A stretch of 8,311 bases of DNA from a bacterium (lineage in GTDB: Bacteria; JACRDZ01; JAJRWM01). The position numbers and the translations under genes are program-made. The stretch lies in assembly GCA_024276815.1 (NCBI GenBank), contig JAJRWM010000138.1, forward strand, positions 1 to 8,311, written 5' to 3'. Below the pieces are notes generated by a model. The model saw nothing but the letters and a program-made list of their open reading frames with translations, was not told where the DNA came from and ran no database searches. The number at the start of each line of letters is the position of its first letter. Positions within the stretch are counted from its first letter, which is position 1. Positions 1-5,854 of this stretch are shown one piece after another.

Positions 1-340
1 TGGGCGTGAAGCCGGCAATGCCGATTGCCCATTCTTCATATTTTTCAAAGTAATTATGAACGGTGTTTATTTTTTCCTGGGAAACAAAACGCTCCAGTAA
101 AGGCCGGCCCCCTTTTAAGCCGATAAAATAACCAAACATTCAGCCCATAGCCGAGCCGAACATACACACCGTGGCATACCACAAAGCTTTGCCCGGATTT
201 AACAAGCTCAATGCTATCAATAAAACATCTGGCGGTATCGGAAAAAAGGAAGATTCCGCAAAAGCCAGAAAAAACAACGCCCAGGGGCCGTATGGTGTAC
301 TCGCCCAGTGAATCATCCAGTTAACTAATTTCTTAATCAT
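1..340 (-). pseudogene. YqaA/DedA (VTT) family membrane protein gene, interrupted by in-frame TGA and cut by window edge
   Basis: The reading frame opens at ATG 338-340, 13 nt after the pcm stop, and begins [18 protein letters not shown]. It carries the motif [16 protein letters not shown], typical of YqaA-like DedA/SNARE-associated (VTT) inner-membrane proteins. After 66 residues it meets TGA at 140-142. The same frame then stays open for 46 more codons to the window edge (MFGYFIGLKGGRPLLERF ... YFEKYEEWAIGIAGFTP), which is clearly the continuation of the same family, so the two parts are one gene. The TGA falls where relatives usually have the second Gly of a GG pair, so GGA to TGA would be a single change. 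ATG follows the TGA directly, so reinitiation is conceivable. The family is linked to membrane homeostasis and lipid transport, but its exact role here is unknown. It could be a true pseudogene, a sequencing error or a recoded codon. The family assignment is firm; the broken state is less certain. Confidence 0.72.
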
Positions 341-353
341 CTAAGCCCATCTT

Positions 354-1019
354 TTAAATGCTTTTCTCCCAGCCGTACTTACCTATTAACGGCACGAAAA
401 TACAACTGCAAATCTCTTCTGTCTCAAAATCTTCTTCACTCGTTTTGTTAACCAGAAGCAGTTTCTGAGCATAATTGTCACCCACAGGGATAATCATCTT
501 TCCGCCGATTTTTAATTCTTTGAGTAAAGTGCGGGGAATTTCAGGAGAGCCGGCTGTGACGATTATTCTATCATAAGGAGCGAATTCATCCCAGCCTAAA
601 GTGCCGTCGCTCACTTTTATCAGGATATTTCTAATCTTCAGGGATTCCAGAATTTCCCGCGCCTGAATGGCCAAGGACATAATTCTCTCAACAGAATAGA
701 CCCTGTCCGCCAGCCTGGCCAGGATCGCGGTTTGATATCCCGACCCGGTGCCAATTTCCAGCACCTGTAACCTGTTGTTCAAATCAAGTTTTTCAGTCAT
801 TAAAGCGACCATAAAGGGTTGCGATATCGTCTGGGCTACGCCAATCGGCAGCGGTCTGTCAAAATAAGCCCTGTTTTTAAAAGCTTCCGGTACAAACAAA
901 TGACGGGGCGTTTCCTGGAACGCGGCTAATACTCGCGGATCCTTAATCCCCCTGGTGAGTAACTGTTTCTCGATCATGCCCTGGCGCTTGGCGGAATAAC
1001 GGTTGATTTCGTATGCCAT
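354..1019 (-). CDS. pcm: Protein-L-isoaspartate O-methyltransferase
   Basis: This cytosolic repair enzyme methylates L-isoaspartyl residues in aged proteins using S-adenosylmethionine. The 221-residue product has the usual family length. Visible motifs are AQTISQPFMVALMTE (62-76, substrate-binding region with the conserved Ser66), the SAM-binding loop VLEIGTGSGYQTA (86-98), the acidic end of strand 2 (VERI, 110-113), SDGTLGW (137-143), GGKMIIPVG (172-180), and the C-terminal FVPLIGKYGW typical of bacterial Pcm. The ATG at 1017-1019 is preceded by AAAGGA at good spacing, and that Shine-Dalgarno overlaps the stop region of the upstream FAD gene, only 12 nt away. Co-transcription with surE and the FAD gene is therefore likely. 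SurE and Pcm genes neighbour each other in many bacteria, often near rpoS, in a stationary-phase survival context. No key residue appears to be missing. Confidence 0.96.
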   Translation of the reverse strand: MAYEINRYSAKRQGMIEKQLLTRGIKDPRVLAAFQETPRHLFVPEAFKNRAYFDRPLPIGVAQTISQPFMVALMTEKLDLNNRLQVLEIGTGSGYQTAILARLADRVYSVERIMSLAIQAREILESLKIRNILIKVSDGTLGWDEFAPYDRIIVTAGSPEIPRTLLKELKIGGKMIIPVGDNYAQKLLLVNKTSEEDFETEEICSCIFVPLIGKYGWEKSI

Positions 1020-1031
1020 ACTTAAATTCCT

Positions 1032-2414
1032 TTAATACCTGGATAATGAATGTTTGCCAACAATAGCTCCTGAACAACTTGCCTGAATCAAGCCTCTGGT
1101 AACTCCTGCCCCGTCACCGATAGCGAAGAGGTTTTCAATCTCGGTTTCCAGGTTTTTACCAAGCTTAAGCTTTAAGGTGTAATATTTCACTTCCAAGCCG
1201 TATAGTAAAGTATGAGGGGAGTTGATGCCAGGCATAAATTTATCCAAAACCTCAAGCATTTCCAAAATATCTATCATATAGCGGTAGGGAATGACAAAAC
1301 TCAGATCACCAGGAGTCGCGTCTTTCAACGTTGGCTTGACGATACTGCTGGCGATGCGTTTGGGTGTGGAACGCCGACCCATCCGTAAATCGCCTAACCT
1401 CTGGATAATTATACCACCGCTAAGCAGGTTAGCCAAGTGAGCCAGATGCCGACCGTAAATGATTGGTTCATTAAATGGTTCGGTGAAAGTGGTAGTGACT
1501 AAAATGGCGAAATTAGTGTTATCGGTGGGCTTATCAGCGTAACTATGGCCATTAATTGTTACTATACCATCACTGTTTTCCGTCGCCACTTCACCCCGTG
1601 GACTCACGCAAAAAGTGCGTACCCGATCGTCTAAGGCCTCAGTATAATATATCAGTTTAGGCTCATATATTTCACGGGTGACGGCTTCGGTTATCTCGGC
1701 CGGCACCTCAACCCGTACCCCGATATCCAGAGGGAAGGGATGGGTGTCAAGATTAAGATCATCAACCACGGTTTTTAACCACTCCGCCCCGCCCCTGCCC
1801 GGTGACATGATAACCTGATTGGCGTTAATTATTTCACCGCTTTCCAGTTTGACGCCAGCAACTTTCTTATCTTTGGCGATGATTTTTGTTACTTTGGTTG
1901 AGAGTCGGATTTCAGCCTTATCCTTGAGGTAAAGAAACATCTGGGAAAGTATGTGAGCGCAGTTTTCAGTGCCCAGATGCCTGATAGGCGAAGCTATGAG
2001 TTCAAGATTGGCTAACTTTGCCCGGTTGGCAAAGCGGCGGAACACTTTATCGTCAGTTCCATAAAGCTTGACCGGCGCCCCAAACTCAAGATAGATTGCG
2101 TCCACTTCAGCAATCAGTTTTTCTATTTTAGATTCCGGGATATAATCAAGCAGGTTGCCGCCAATATGAGGCGTTAAGGTTAACTTGCCGTCACTAAAGG
2201 CCCCGGCGCCGCCCCAGCCGTACATTATTGAGCAGGGATAGCAGTTGATGCAGCTTTTATTATGCTTCCTAGCCGGACATTTACGAGAATGTATGTCCTT
2301 GCCCTTTTCCAGTATCAAGACAGAGATATCGGGATTTTTTACCAATTCCATCGCCGCGAAAATTCCCGCCGGCCCGGCGCCGATAATAATTACATCGTAT
2401 TTTTTATTAGCCAT
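1032..2414 (-). CDS. FAD-dependent dehydrogenase, COG2509-type, with four-cysteine cluster
   Basis: The 460-residue soluble flavoprotein has an N-terminal Rossmann FAD-binding motif (IIIGAGPAG, 9-17), an acidic strand end (LILEKG, 33-38) and a C-terminal FAD-contact motif (IGDGAGVTRG, 432-441). These give a complete two-dinucleotide-fold architecture of the 'uncharacterized FAD-dependent dehydrogenase' group, distantly like geranylgeranyl reductase or BaiN-like proteins. A cluster of C46, C55, C58 and C61 lies just before the glycine-rich GWGGAGAFSDGK (66-77). I recall this arrangement as a family feature, and it might hold a metal or iron-sulfur centre or be redox-active, but this is inference. 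The substrate is unknown. The ATG at 2412-2414 lies inside the end of surE, giving a 25-nt overlap, so translational coupling is plausible. AGGA sits close upstream of the ATG, and pcm follows 12 nt after the stop. The fold is confident; the biological function is not established. Confidence 0.88.
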   Translation of the reverse strand: MANKKYDVIIIGAGPAGIFAAMELVKNPDISVLILEKGKDIHSRKCPARKHNKSCINCYPCSIMYGWGGAGAFSDGKLTLTPHIGGNLLDYIPESKIEKLIAEVDAIYLEFGAPVKLYGTDDKVFRRFANRAKLANLELIASPIRHLGTENCAHILSQMFLYLKDKAEIRLSTKVTKIIAKDKKVAGVKLESGEIINANQVIMSPGRGGAEWLKTVVDDLNLDTHPFPLDIGVRVEVPAEITEAVTREIYEPKLIYYTEALDDRVRTFCVSPRGEVATENSDGIVTINGHSYADKPTDNTNFAILVTTTFTEPFNEPIIYGRHLAHLANLLSGGIIIQRLGDLRMGRRSTPKRIASSIVKPTLKDATPGDLSFVIPYRYMIDILEMLEVLDKFMPGINSPHTLLYGLEVKYYTLKLKLGKNLETEIENLFAIGDGAGVTRGLIQASCSGAIVGKHSLSRY

Positions 2415-3184
2415 TTTCCTAACTCGTCAAAAACTGAATAATTAGTTGAATCAAAATGAAGAGGAGTTATTGAGACTTCGTTATTCTCAAGAGCTTCAAA
2501 ATCAGTACCCGGTTCGATAATAAAACCAGGGTCCCCTCCCCCAATCCAGAAATACTCCCGGCCCCGCGGATCCACTTTTCTGATTACTTCCTCGTTGTAA
2601 ATTCTTTTACCTAAGTGAGTTATACGGTGATTCCTGATTTTTTCAAGTGGGAGAAAGGGGATGTTTATGTTTAACAATGTGTTCGCGGGTAATCCATTTT
2701 CCAGGACCAAATTAACGATCTTTTCGGTGATTTGAGCCGCGGCCTGGAAATTATCGGTTTCCCGGTCGTTTAATGAGACCGCCACGGAGTTGATCCCTAA
2801 AAGCGCTCCTTCAAGCGCGGCGGCTACAGTGCCTGAGTAGGTTACGTCAGCGCCCAGGTTAGGCCCTTTATTTATTCCGGAAATAATCATGTCCGGCTTC
2901 CAGGGTAAAATATTCTTTAACGCGATTAAGATACAGTCAGTAGGAGTGCCGTTTACACTGTATTTATTATCTGATAGGCGCTGTTTACGGAGTGTGTCGT
3001 GCAAGGTTATTGAATGACCGACCGCGCTTTGCTCTTTGCTGGGCGCTACTGTAAAAAGATTGGCTTTATCCCTGAATTGATTTTCTAAAGCGAATAAACC
3101 GGGAGAGTCAATACCATCGTCGTTACAGAGCAGGATGTTTGGCTGGATGAGTCCATTTTCCTTTCTGGCGCAAGTTACGATCAA
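2390..3184 (-). CDS. surE: 5'/3'-nucleotidase SurE (survival protein); start uncertain
   Basis: SurE is a cytosolic metal-dependent phosphatase acting on nucleoside 5'- and 3'-monophosphates and some polyphosphates. The core is complete: ILLCNDDGIDSPG with the metal ligands Asp22-Asp23, VAPSKEQSAVGHS with Ser53, ISGINKGPNLG with Asn105, followed by YSGTVAAALEGALLGINSVAVSL and NINIP. Numbering is from the TTG at 3182-3184, the only recognisable in-frame start. That start has no obvious Shine-Dalgarno and adds about 15 residues before the usual N-terminus, which in the family is nearly always M followed within a few residues by ILLxNDDG. A better-looking ATG at 3154-3156, inside AGGAAAATGG, is one base out of frame; the apparent gene start may therefore reflect an indel. 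The 3' end overlaps the FAD gene by 25 nt. The 202-nt spacer to the upstream tRNA suggests a separate promoter, but I could not identify one. Confidence 0.93.
   Translation of the reverse strand: MIVTCARKENGLIQPNILLCNDDGIDSPGLFALENQFRDKANLFTVAPSKEQSAVGHSITLHDTLRKQRLSDNKYSVNGTPTDCILIALKNILPWKPDMIISGINKGPNLGADVTYSGTVAAALEGALLGINSVAVSLNDRETDNFQAAAQITEKIVNLVLENGLPANTLLNINIPFLPLEKIRNHRITHLGKRIYNEEVIRKVDPRGREYFWIGGGDPGFIIEPGTDFEALENNEVSITPLHFDSTNYSVFDELGKWLIKNTM
3154..3164 (-). promoter_or_regulatory. Candidate native surE Shine-Dalgarno and ATG, out of frame by one base
   Basis: On the minus strand AAAGGA is followed by AA and an ATG at 3154-3156. The identical ten bases AGGAAAATGG occur at the start of the adjacent FAD gene (2411-2420), whose start is well supported by its protein sequence. 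This ATG reads out of the SurE frame. If the AAA run at 3138-3140 (TTT on the plus strand) had one more A, it would read MDSSSQNILLCNDDGID, a normal SurE N-terminus. The spacing between AGGA and ATG is short, so the signal alone is only suggestive. Confidence 0.4.
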
Positions 3185-3260
3185 ATCTAAAGTTTTTCAA
3201 AGATATCATTCCGGCGGAAGCAGAAATCCCCGGGGTAAACTCCAGCAGAGAATCCAGTGG

Positions 3261-3280
3261 ATTCCCGTCTGTGCGGGAAT
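3261..3280. repeat. dRS3-like inverted repeat, ATTCCC-N8-GGGAAT
   Basis: The segment reads ATTCCCG, six loop bases, CGGGAAT: a perfect 7-bp inverted repeat that exactly fits the pattern ATTCCC-N8-GGGAAT described for Neisseria dRS3 repeats. Similar ATTCCCGC...GCGGGAAT elements are scattered in intergenic regions of many unrelated bacteria. Its left arm overlaps a second inverted repeat, GAATCC-AGT-GGATTC (3250-3264). There is no following T-tract on either strand, so it does not look like an intrinsic terminator. Whether it is dispersed in this genome cannot be judged from one copy. Confidence 0.55.
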
Positions 3281-3344
3281 GACTCTCAGGCAACAGGCAT
3301 AACCAACAGCGGAAGTAAAGGAGTACTTAACCGAGAATCAGGGC

Positions 3345-3358
3345 TTTTGAAGTCAAAA
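3345..3358. repeat. Short inverted repeat TTTTGA-AG-TCAAAA
   Basis: Perfect 6-bp arms flank two bases, 28 nt downstream of the tRNA-Pro 3' end in the direction of transcription. The 2-base loop is too tight for a normal RNA hairpin and the stem is AT-rich, so a strong terminator is unlikely. A DNA-binding site for a dimeric protein is possible but untested, and an isolated 14-nt palindrome can also arise by chance. Confidence 0.3.
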
Positions 3359-3386
3359 CAATGCAACTACGGCCAGAGACCTATGA

Positions 3387-3463
3387 TGGTCGGGGCGAAA
3401 GGATTTGAACCTTCGACCACTTGAACCCCATTCAAGTGCGCTACCGGACTGCGCTACGCCCCG
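3387..3463 (-). tRNA. tRNA-Pro(GGG), CCA encoded
   Basis: The minus strand folds into a full cloverleaf. The acceptor stem CGGGGCG/CGCCCCG is a perfect 7 bp, the D stem is GCGC/GCGC with a 9-nt loop containing GG, and the anticodon stem is CTTGA/TCAAG. The anticodon loop ATGGGGT gives anticodon GGG with G at position 37, as expected for proline tRNAs. The variable loop has 5 nt. The T arm is GAAGG/CCTTT with loop TTCAAAT and one G-T pair. The discriminator base is A and the 3' CCA is encoded, giving 77 nt. It reads codons CCC and CCT. It lies 41 nt after the merR stop, so it may be processed from the long upstream transcript, and it has the same merR-tRNA-Pro-surE setting that I associate with Geobacter-like genomes. 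Confidence 0.96.
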
Positions 3464-3504
3464 ACAAAGTATTAACCTGATAATTCAGGATGAACAAACC
3501 AACG

Positions 3505-3867
3505 TTATTTAACGATTAACATTTCCTTTAACTCATTCAGCTCGGTTTTAATTTCAGTTAAAGCTGAAGTGACAAGCGCGTTTTTTTTAGCTTGCCGCTG
3601 TTGTTCGGCTTTAGCTTCCATCTCAGTCCGCAACTGCTTCTTGGCTCCGGCAATGGTGAACTTCTCCTGGTAAAGCAAACGTTTTATCGCCAGAATAACA
3701 TCAATATCTTTCTGACGATAAACCCGTTGTCCCGTGCTGTTTTTTTGCGGAGTTAAAAGTTTAAATTCCGACTCCCAATAACGCAGGACGTGTGGTTTGA
3801 TCTTGGTGTTTGAGCTTACCTCGCCAATAGTGAAAAATAACTTCTGAGGCGTTTCTTTTTCATCCAT
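3505..3867 (-). CDS. MerR-family transcriptional regulator (short, coiled-coil type)
   Basis: The 120-residue protein begins with a winged helix-turn-helix of the MerR type. [22 protein letters not shown] (11-32) is the helix-turn-helix, with the family's LRYWE signature. It continues with the wing [33 protein letters not shown] (47-79). Residues from about 82 to 118 are rich in K, E, Q and A and probably form a dimerisation coiled coil. There is no cysteine-based metal-binding loop and no effector domain, so this is not a MerR/CueR metal sensor. It belongs to the small regulators commonly found beside an ihfA/HU gene. The target is unknown. The ATG at 3865-3867 has a weak AAGG upstream and lies 13 nt after the HU/IHF-family stop, so co-transcription and possibly coupled translation are likely. 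An A8 run (minus strand, 3581-3588) falls in the coiled-coil part. Confidence 0.92.
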   Translation of the reverse strand: MDEKETPQKLFFTIGEVSSNTKIKPHVLRYWESEFKLLTPQKNSTGQRVYRQKDIDVILAIKRLLYQEKFTIAGAKKQLRTEMEAKAEQQRQAKKNALVTSALTEIKTELNELKEMLIVK

Positions 3868-3880
3868 AATATGGCCTTAG

Positions 3881-4153
3881 TTAACTGTTAACCATCTCCT
3901 TTAATATCTTGCTGGGGGTGAAAACCGGAGTGATATGCTCATCAATCATAATTACTTCGCCGGTCTTGGGGTTGCGACCTTTGCGGGCGGCTCTCTGCTT
4001 CGCCTCAAAAGCGCCAAAGCCAATTATCTGCACTTTTTCACCCTTGTTCAACGCGTCTTTGATCGTGTTGATGATAATTTCAACCGCTTCAGCCGCCTTG
4101 GTCTTGGTAATTCCGATCTGAACAACTTCTTCAACAATATCAGCCTTGGTCAT
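3881..4153 (-). CDS. HU/IHF-family nucleoid DNA-binding protein
   Basis: This 90-residue histone-like protein bends DNA as a dimer and organises the nucleoid. It starts MTKADIVEEV and continues through the alpha-helical dimer body, GEKVQIIGFGAFEAKQRAAR (38-57), and the beta-arm tip GRNPKTG (59-65) with the conserved intercalating Pro62. The C-terminus is VFTPSKILKEMVN. Its length and all landmarks are normal for the family. I place the start at ATG 4151-4153 because a strong AGGAGG lies seven bases upstream. A longer reading from TTG at 4169-4171 would add six residues and would include the Shine-Dalgarno itself. The RBS sits in the 14-nt gap after the gpsA stop. HU versus IHF-alpha cannot be settled from the sequence; the merR neighbour favours the IHF-alpha-like group. 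Confidence 0.94.
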   Translation of the reverse strand: MTKADIVEEVVQIGITKTKAAEAVEIIINTIKDALNKGEKVQIIGFGAFEAKQRAARKGRNPKTGEVIMIDEHITPVFTPSKILKEMVNS

Positions 4154-4159
4154 CAACTT

Positions 4160-4166
4160 CCCTCCT
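4160..4166 (-). promoter_or_regulatory. Strong Shine-Dalgarno for the HU/IHF-family gene
   Basis: The minus strand reads TGA C AGGAGGG AAGTTG ATG: the gpsA stop, then a near-perfect Shine-Dalgarno, then the ATG at 4151-4153. This decides the start of the HU/IHF-family gene in favour of the internal ATG over the TTG further upstream. It is the clearest ribosome-binding site among the genes here, matching a need for high expression of a nucleoid protein from within an operon. Confidence 0.78.
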
Positions 4167-4167
4167 G

Positions 4168-5193
4168 TCAATTTGATATAACTTCAGCCATCTCCGGCTT
4201 CGCCTCTCTGGTCATTAGCTCCTTTACAGCGTGTTTCGCGTTATAACCTTCGAAAAGAACCCGGTATACCTGGTTCGTTATCGGCATTTCCACGCCAATT
4301 TTTTTAGCCAGCTGATACGCGGAAGTCGTTGTCTTAACGCCCTCGGCTACCATGGTCATATGAGTCAACGCTTCTTCCAAACTCAAGCCCTGTCCGATCA
4401 TTTCACCCATCCGGCGGTTGCGGCTATGACGGCTGGTGCAGGTTACAATCAAATCCCCGATTCCGGATAAACCGGAAAAAGTCGAGGGATTAGCTCCCAA
4501 CGCCCCGCCTAAACGGCTGATCTCCGCTATGCCTCTGGTTAAGAGCGCGGCCTTGGTATTATCGCCAAAACCCAGACCATCAACGATTCCGGCGGCTAAA
4601 GCAATAATGTTTTTCAGCGCTCCTCCCAGTTCAACGCCAATTACATCGTTATTGGTATAAACCCGGAAATACTCGTTAATAAATATTTCCTGGATTTTTC
4701 TGGCGATCTTGTTATCCGTCGCCGCGGCGACGATGCTGGTAGGCATTCTCACGCTCACTTCTTCAGCGTGAGACGGACCCGATAAAACGCCTACCCGGTT
4801 CTGATTATCACTGCTGACGAGAATCTCCGAAATAACTTCGGACATCCGCATCAGCGTGTCATTTTCAATACCCTTGGCGACACTGATGATCAGCCTGTTC
4901 CTGATGTCCAGTTGCGCCAGTGTCTCGCATACCGGACGAATGACATGTGACGGCACCGCCAAAACTATTACCGAGCTGCTATCGATTATATCAGATAAAT
5001 TACTACTAATAAAGATATCAGGGGGAATTTTTATTCCAGGCAGGAAATTGGCATTTTCACGTTTGGCGTTTAAATCCTGGCAGGCGGAATCGAGATGCTC
5101 CCAAAGCGAGACCTCCCGCCCATTACAAGAGAGCAAAATAGCCAGAGTCGTCCCCCAACTTCCTGCGCCTAATACCGCGATCTTCTCAGTCAT
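4168..5193 (-). CDS. gpsA: NAD(P)H-dependent glycerol-3-phosphate dehydrogenase
   Basis: This cytosolic enzyme reduces dihydroxyacetone phosphate to sn-glycerol-3-phosphate, the backbone for phospholipids. The 341 residues match the normal length. The N-terminal Rossmann motif is VLGAGSWGTTLA (7-18), followed by SVAKGIE with Lys107 and the family segment LSGPSHAEEV (137-146). The catalytic Lys194 lies in GGALKNIIALAAGI. Also present are GFGDNTKAALLTRG (208-221), Asp247 in GLSGIGDLIVTC, the substrate-phosphate-binding RHSRNRRMG (255-263) and VAEGVKTT (282-289). It is followed after 14 nt by the HU/IHF-family gene and lies 46 nt after plsY, whose enzyme uses its product, so the pairing makes biochemical sense. 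The ATG at 5191-5193 lacks an obvious Shine-Dalgarno. The gene ends with TGA, evidence that UGA is a normal stop in this genome. Confidence 0.97.
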   Translation of the reverse strand: MTEKIAVLGAGSWGTTLAILLSCNGREVSLWEHLDSACQDLNAKRENANFLPGIKIPPDIFISSNLSDIIDSSSVIVLAVPSHVIRPVCETLAQLDIRNRLIISVAKGIENDTLMRMSEVISEILVSSDNQNRVGVLSGPSHAEEVSVRMPTSIVAAATDNKIARKIQEIFINEYFRVYTNNDVIGVELGGALKNIIALAAGIVDGLGFGDNTKAALLTRGIAEISRLGGALGANPSTFSGLSGIGDLIVTCTSRHSRNRRMGEMIGQGLSLEEALTHMTMVAEGVKTTTSAYQLAKKIGVEMPITNQVYRVLFEGYNAKHAVKELMTREAKPEMAEVISN

Positions 5194-5239
5194 TTGTCAA
5201 TTATTCTACCCATTTATCTTCTGAGAAGCAAGCATTTTC

Positions 5240-5854
5240 TCATGGTTTTGAGGTTTTTACCGAATTGCCAAGCTTGTTTTCGGTCCCGGAGAGCAGACGC
5301 TGAATATTACTTTTGTGTTTGACAATTATTAATACAGCGACCACAAAGGCGAAGATAATCAATGGTTTCGGTTTCTCAAAATAAATAGTTGAAACTGGGA
5401 AAAGTACGGCCGCGCTTAAGGAACCCACTGAGATATAGCGGGTTAGCGCCACCGAGATAACAAAGACAGAAAAAAGAATCAGGCTGATTAAGGGGGTCAG
5501 AGCGATTAATACGCCGCAACTTGTCGCCACGCCTTTGCCGCCGCTGAACTTCAGAAATACCGACCAGTTATGGCCGATAATCGCCAGGAAACCGCTAACC
5601 ACCTGATAATAATATGGAGATGAGGGCGCTAACAGCTTAATCAGGTAAACGGCGGCCAGGCCCTTTAAAATGTCGATTAACAAGACTGCTATCCCCGGAG
5701 TTTTTCCCAATACACGCAAGGTGTTGGTCGCGCCCAGGTTACCGCTGCCGTGTTCACGCAAATCGATCCCTTTGATAAGCTTACCGGCCAGGTAACTCGT
5801 GGGGAAAGAACCCAACAGGTAGCCAATTAGCACAATAAATATATTCAGACTCAT
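5240..5854 (-). CDS. plsY: Acyl-phosphate:glycerol-3-phosphate acyltransferase
   Basis: PlsY is an integral inner-membrane enzyme that transfers an acyl group from acyl-phosphate (made by PlsX) to glycerol-3-phosphate, giving lysophosphatidic acid. The 204 residues include several hydrophobic segments (about 4-24, 52-75, 84-98, 112-136, 143-158, 164-178). The three cytoplasmic motifs are intact: HGSGNLGATNTLRVLG (35-50), GHNWSVFLKFSGGKGVATS (94-112) and KHKSNIQRLLSGTENKLG (179-196). I use ATG 5852-5854 rather than an upstream start that would add 14 unrelated residues. The chosen ATG overlaps the der stop as ATGA, the classic sign of translational coupling, and starts directly with the first membrane helix. 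No strong Shine-Dalgarno is seen, which fits coupling. The stop is TGA. Confidence 0.96.
   Translation of the reverse strand: MSLNIFIVLIGYLLGSFPTSYLAGKLIKGIDLREHGSGNLGATNTLRVLGKTPGIAVLLIDILKGLAAVYLIKLLAPSSPYYYQVVSGFLAIIGHNWSVFLKFSGGKGVATSCGVLIALTPLISLILFSVFVISVALTRYISVGSLSAAVLFPVSTIYFEKPKPLIIFAFVVAVLIIVKHKSNIQRLLSGTENKLGNSVKTSKP

Larger units (their letters stand above)
3185..3386. other. Spacer between tRNA-Pro and surE
   Basis: No convincing protein or RNA gene is visible on either strand of this 202-nt stretch. It contains a dRS3-like inverted repeat (3261-3280) with an overlapping smaller one (3250-3264), a CCCCGGGG palindrome (3228-3235) and a TTTTGA/TCAAAA inverted repeat (3345-3358). 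The last lies 28 nt past the tRNA 3' end. It must also hold any dedicated surE promoter, but I found no pair of -35 and -10 boxes good enough to report, and no hairpin with a T-tract that would mark an intrinsic terminator. Confidence 0.6.

Noticed and set aside
140-142. UGA reassigned to glycine as a genome-wide code change
   Set aside because: gpsA, plsY, der and the HD-GYP gene end at TGA at normal protein lengths, and reading through gpsA would meet more TGA codons and run out of frame into the next gene.
2245-2445. Plus-strand open frame of 66 codons over the FAD gene start
   Set aside because: It lies wholly opposite well-supported minus-strand genes and resembles no protein family; it is an antisense shadow.
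3261-3280. The ATTCCCG hairpin as a rho-independent terminator after the tRNA
   Set aside because: No run of T follows the stem on the minus strand.
3275-3300. CCTGAGAG on the minus strand resembling part of a riboswitch core
   Set aside because: None of the other conserved elements of the TPP or glycine riboswitches could be found around it.
3476-3489. CCTGA-TAAT-TCAGG hairpin between merR and tRNA-Pro as a terminator
   Set aside because: The stem has only 5 bp and no T-tract follows on either strand.
3469-3497. Possible promoter for tRNA-Pro (TTGTTC, 17 nt, TAATAC on the minus strand)
   Set aside because: Both boxes match the consensus poorly, and the tRNA may simply be part of the upstream transcript.
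3909-4246. Two plus-strand open frames opposite the HU/IHF-family gene
   Set aside because: Both are antisense to a clear DNA-binding protein with intact motifs and show no recognisable domain.
4856-5224. Plus-strand 122-codon open frame with a hydrophobic N-terminus
   Set aside because: It is antisense to gpsA, whose motifs are complete; the hydrophobic stretch is a by-product of the opposite-strand codons.
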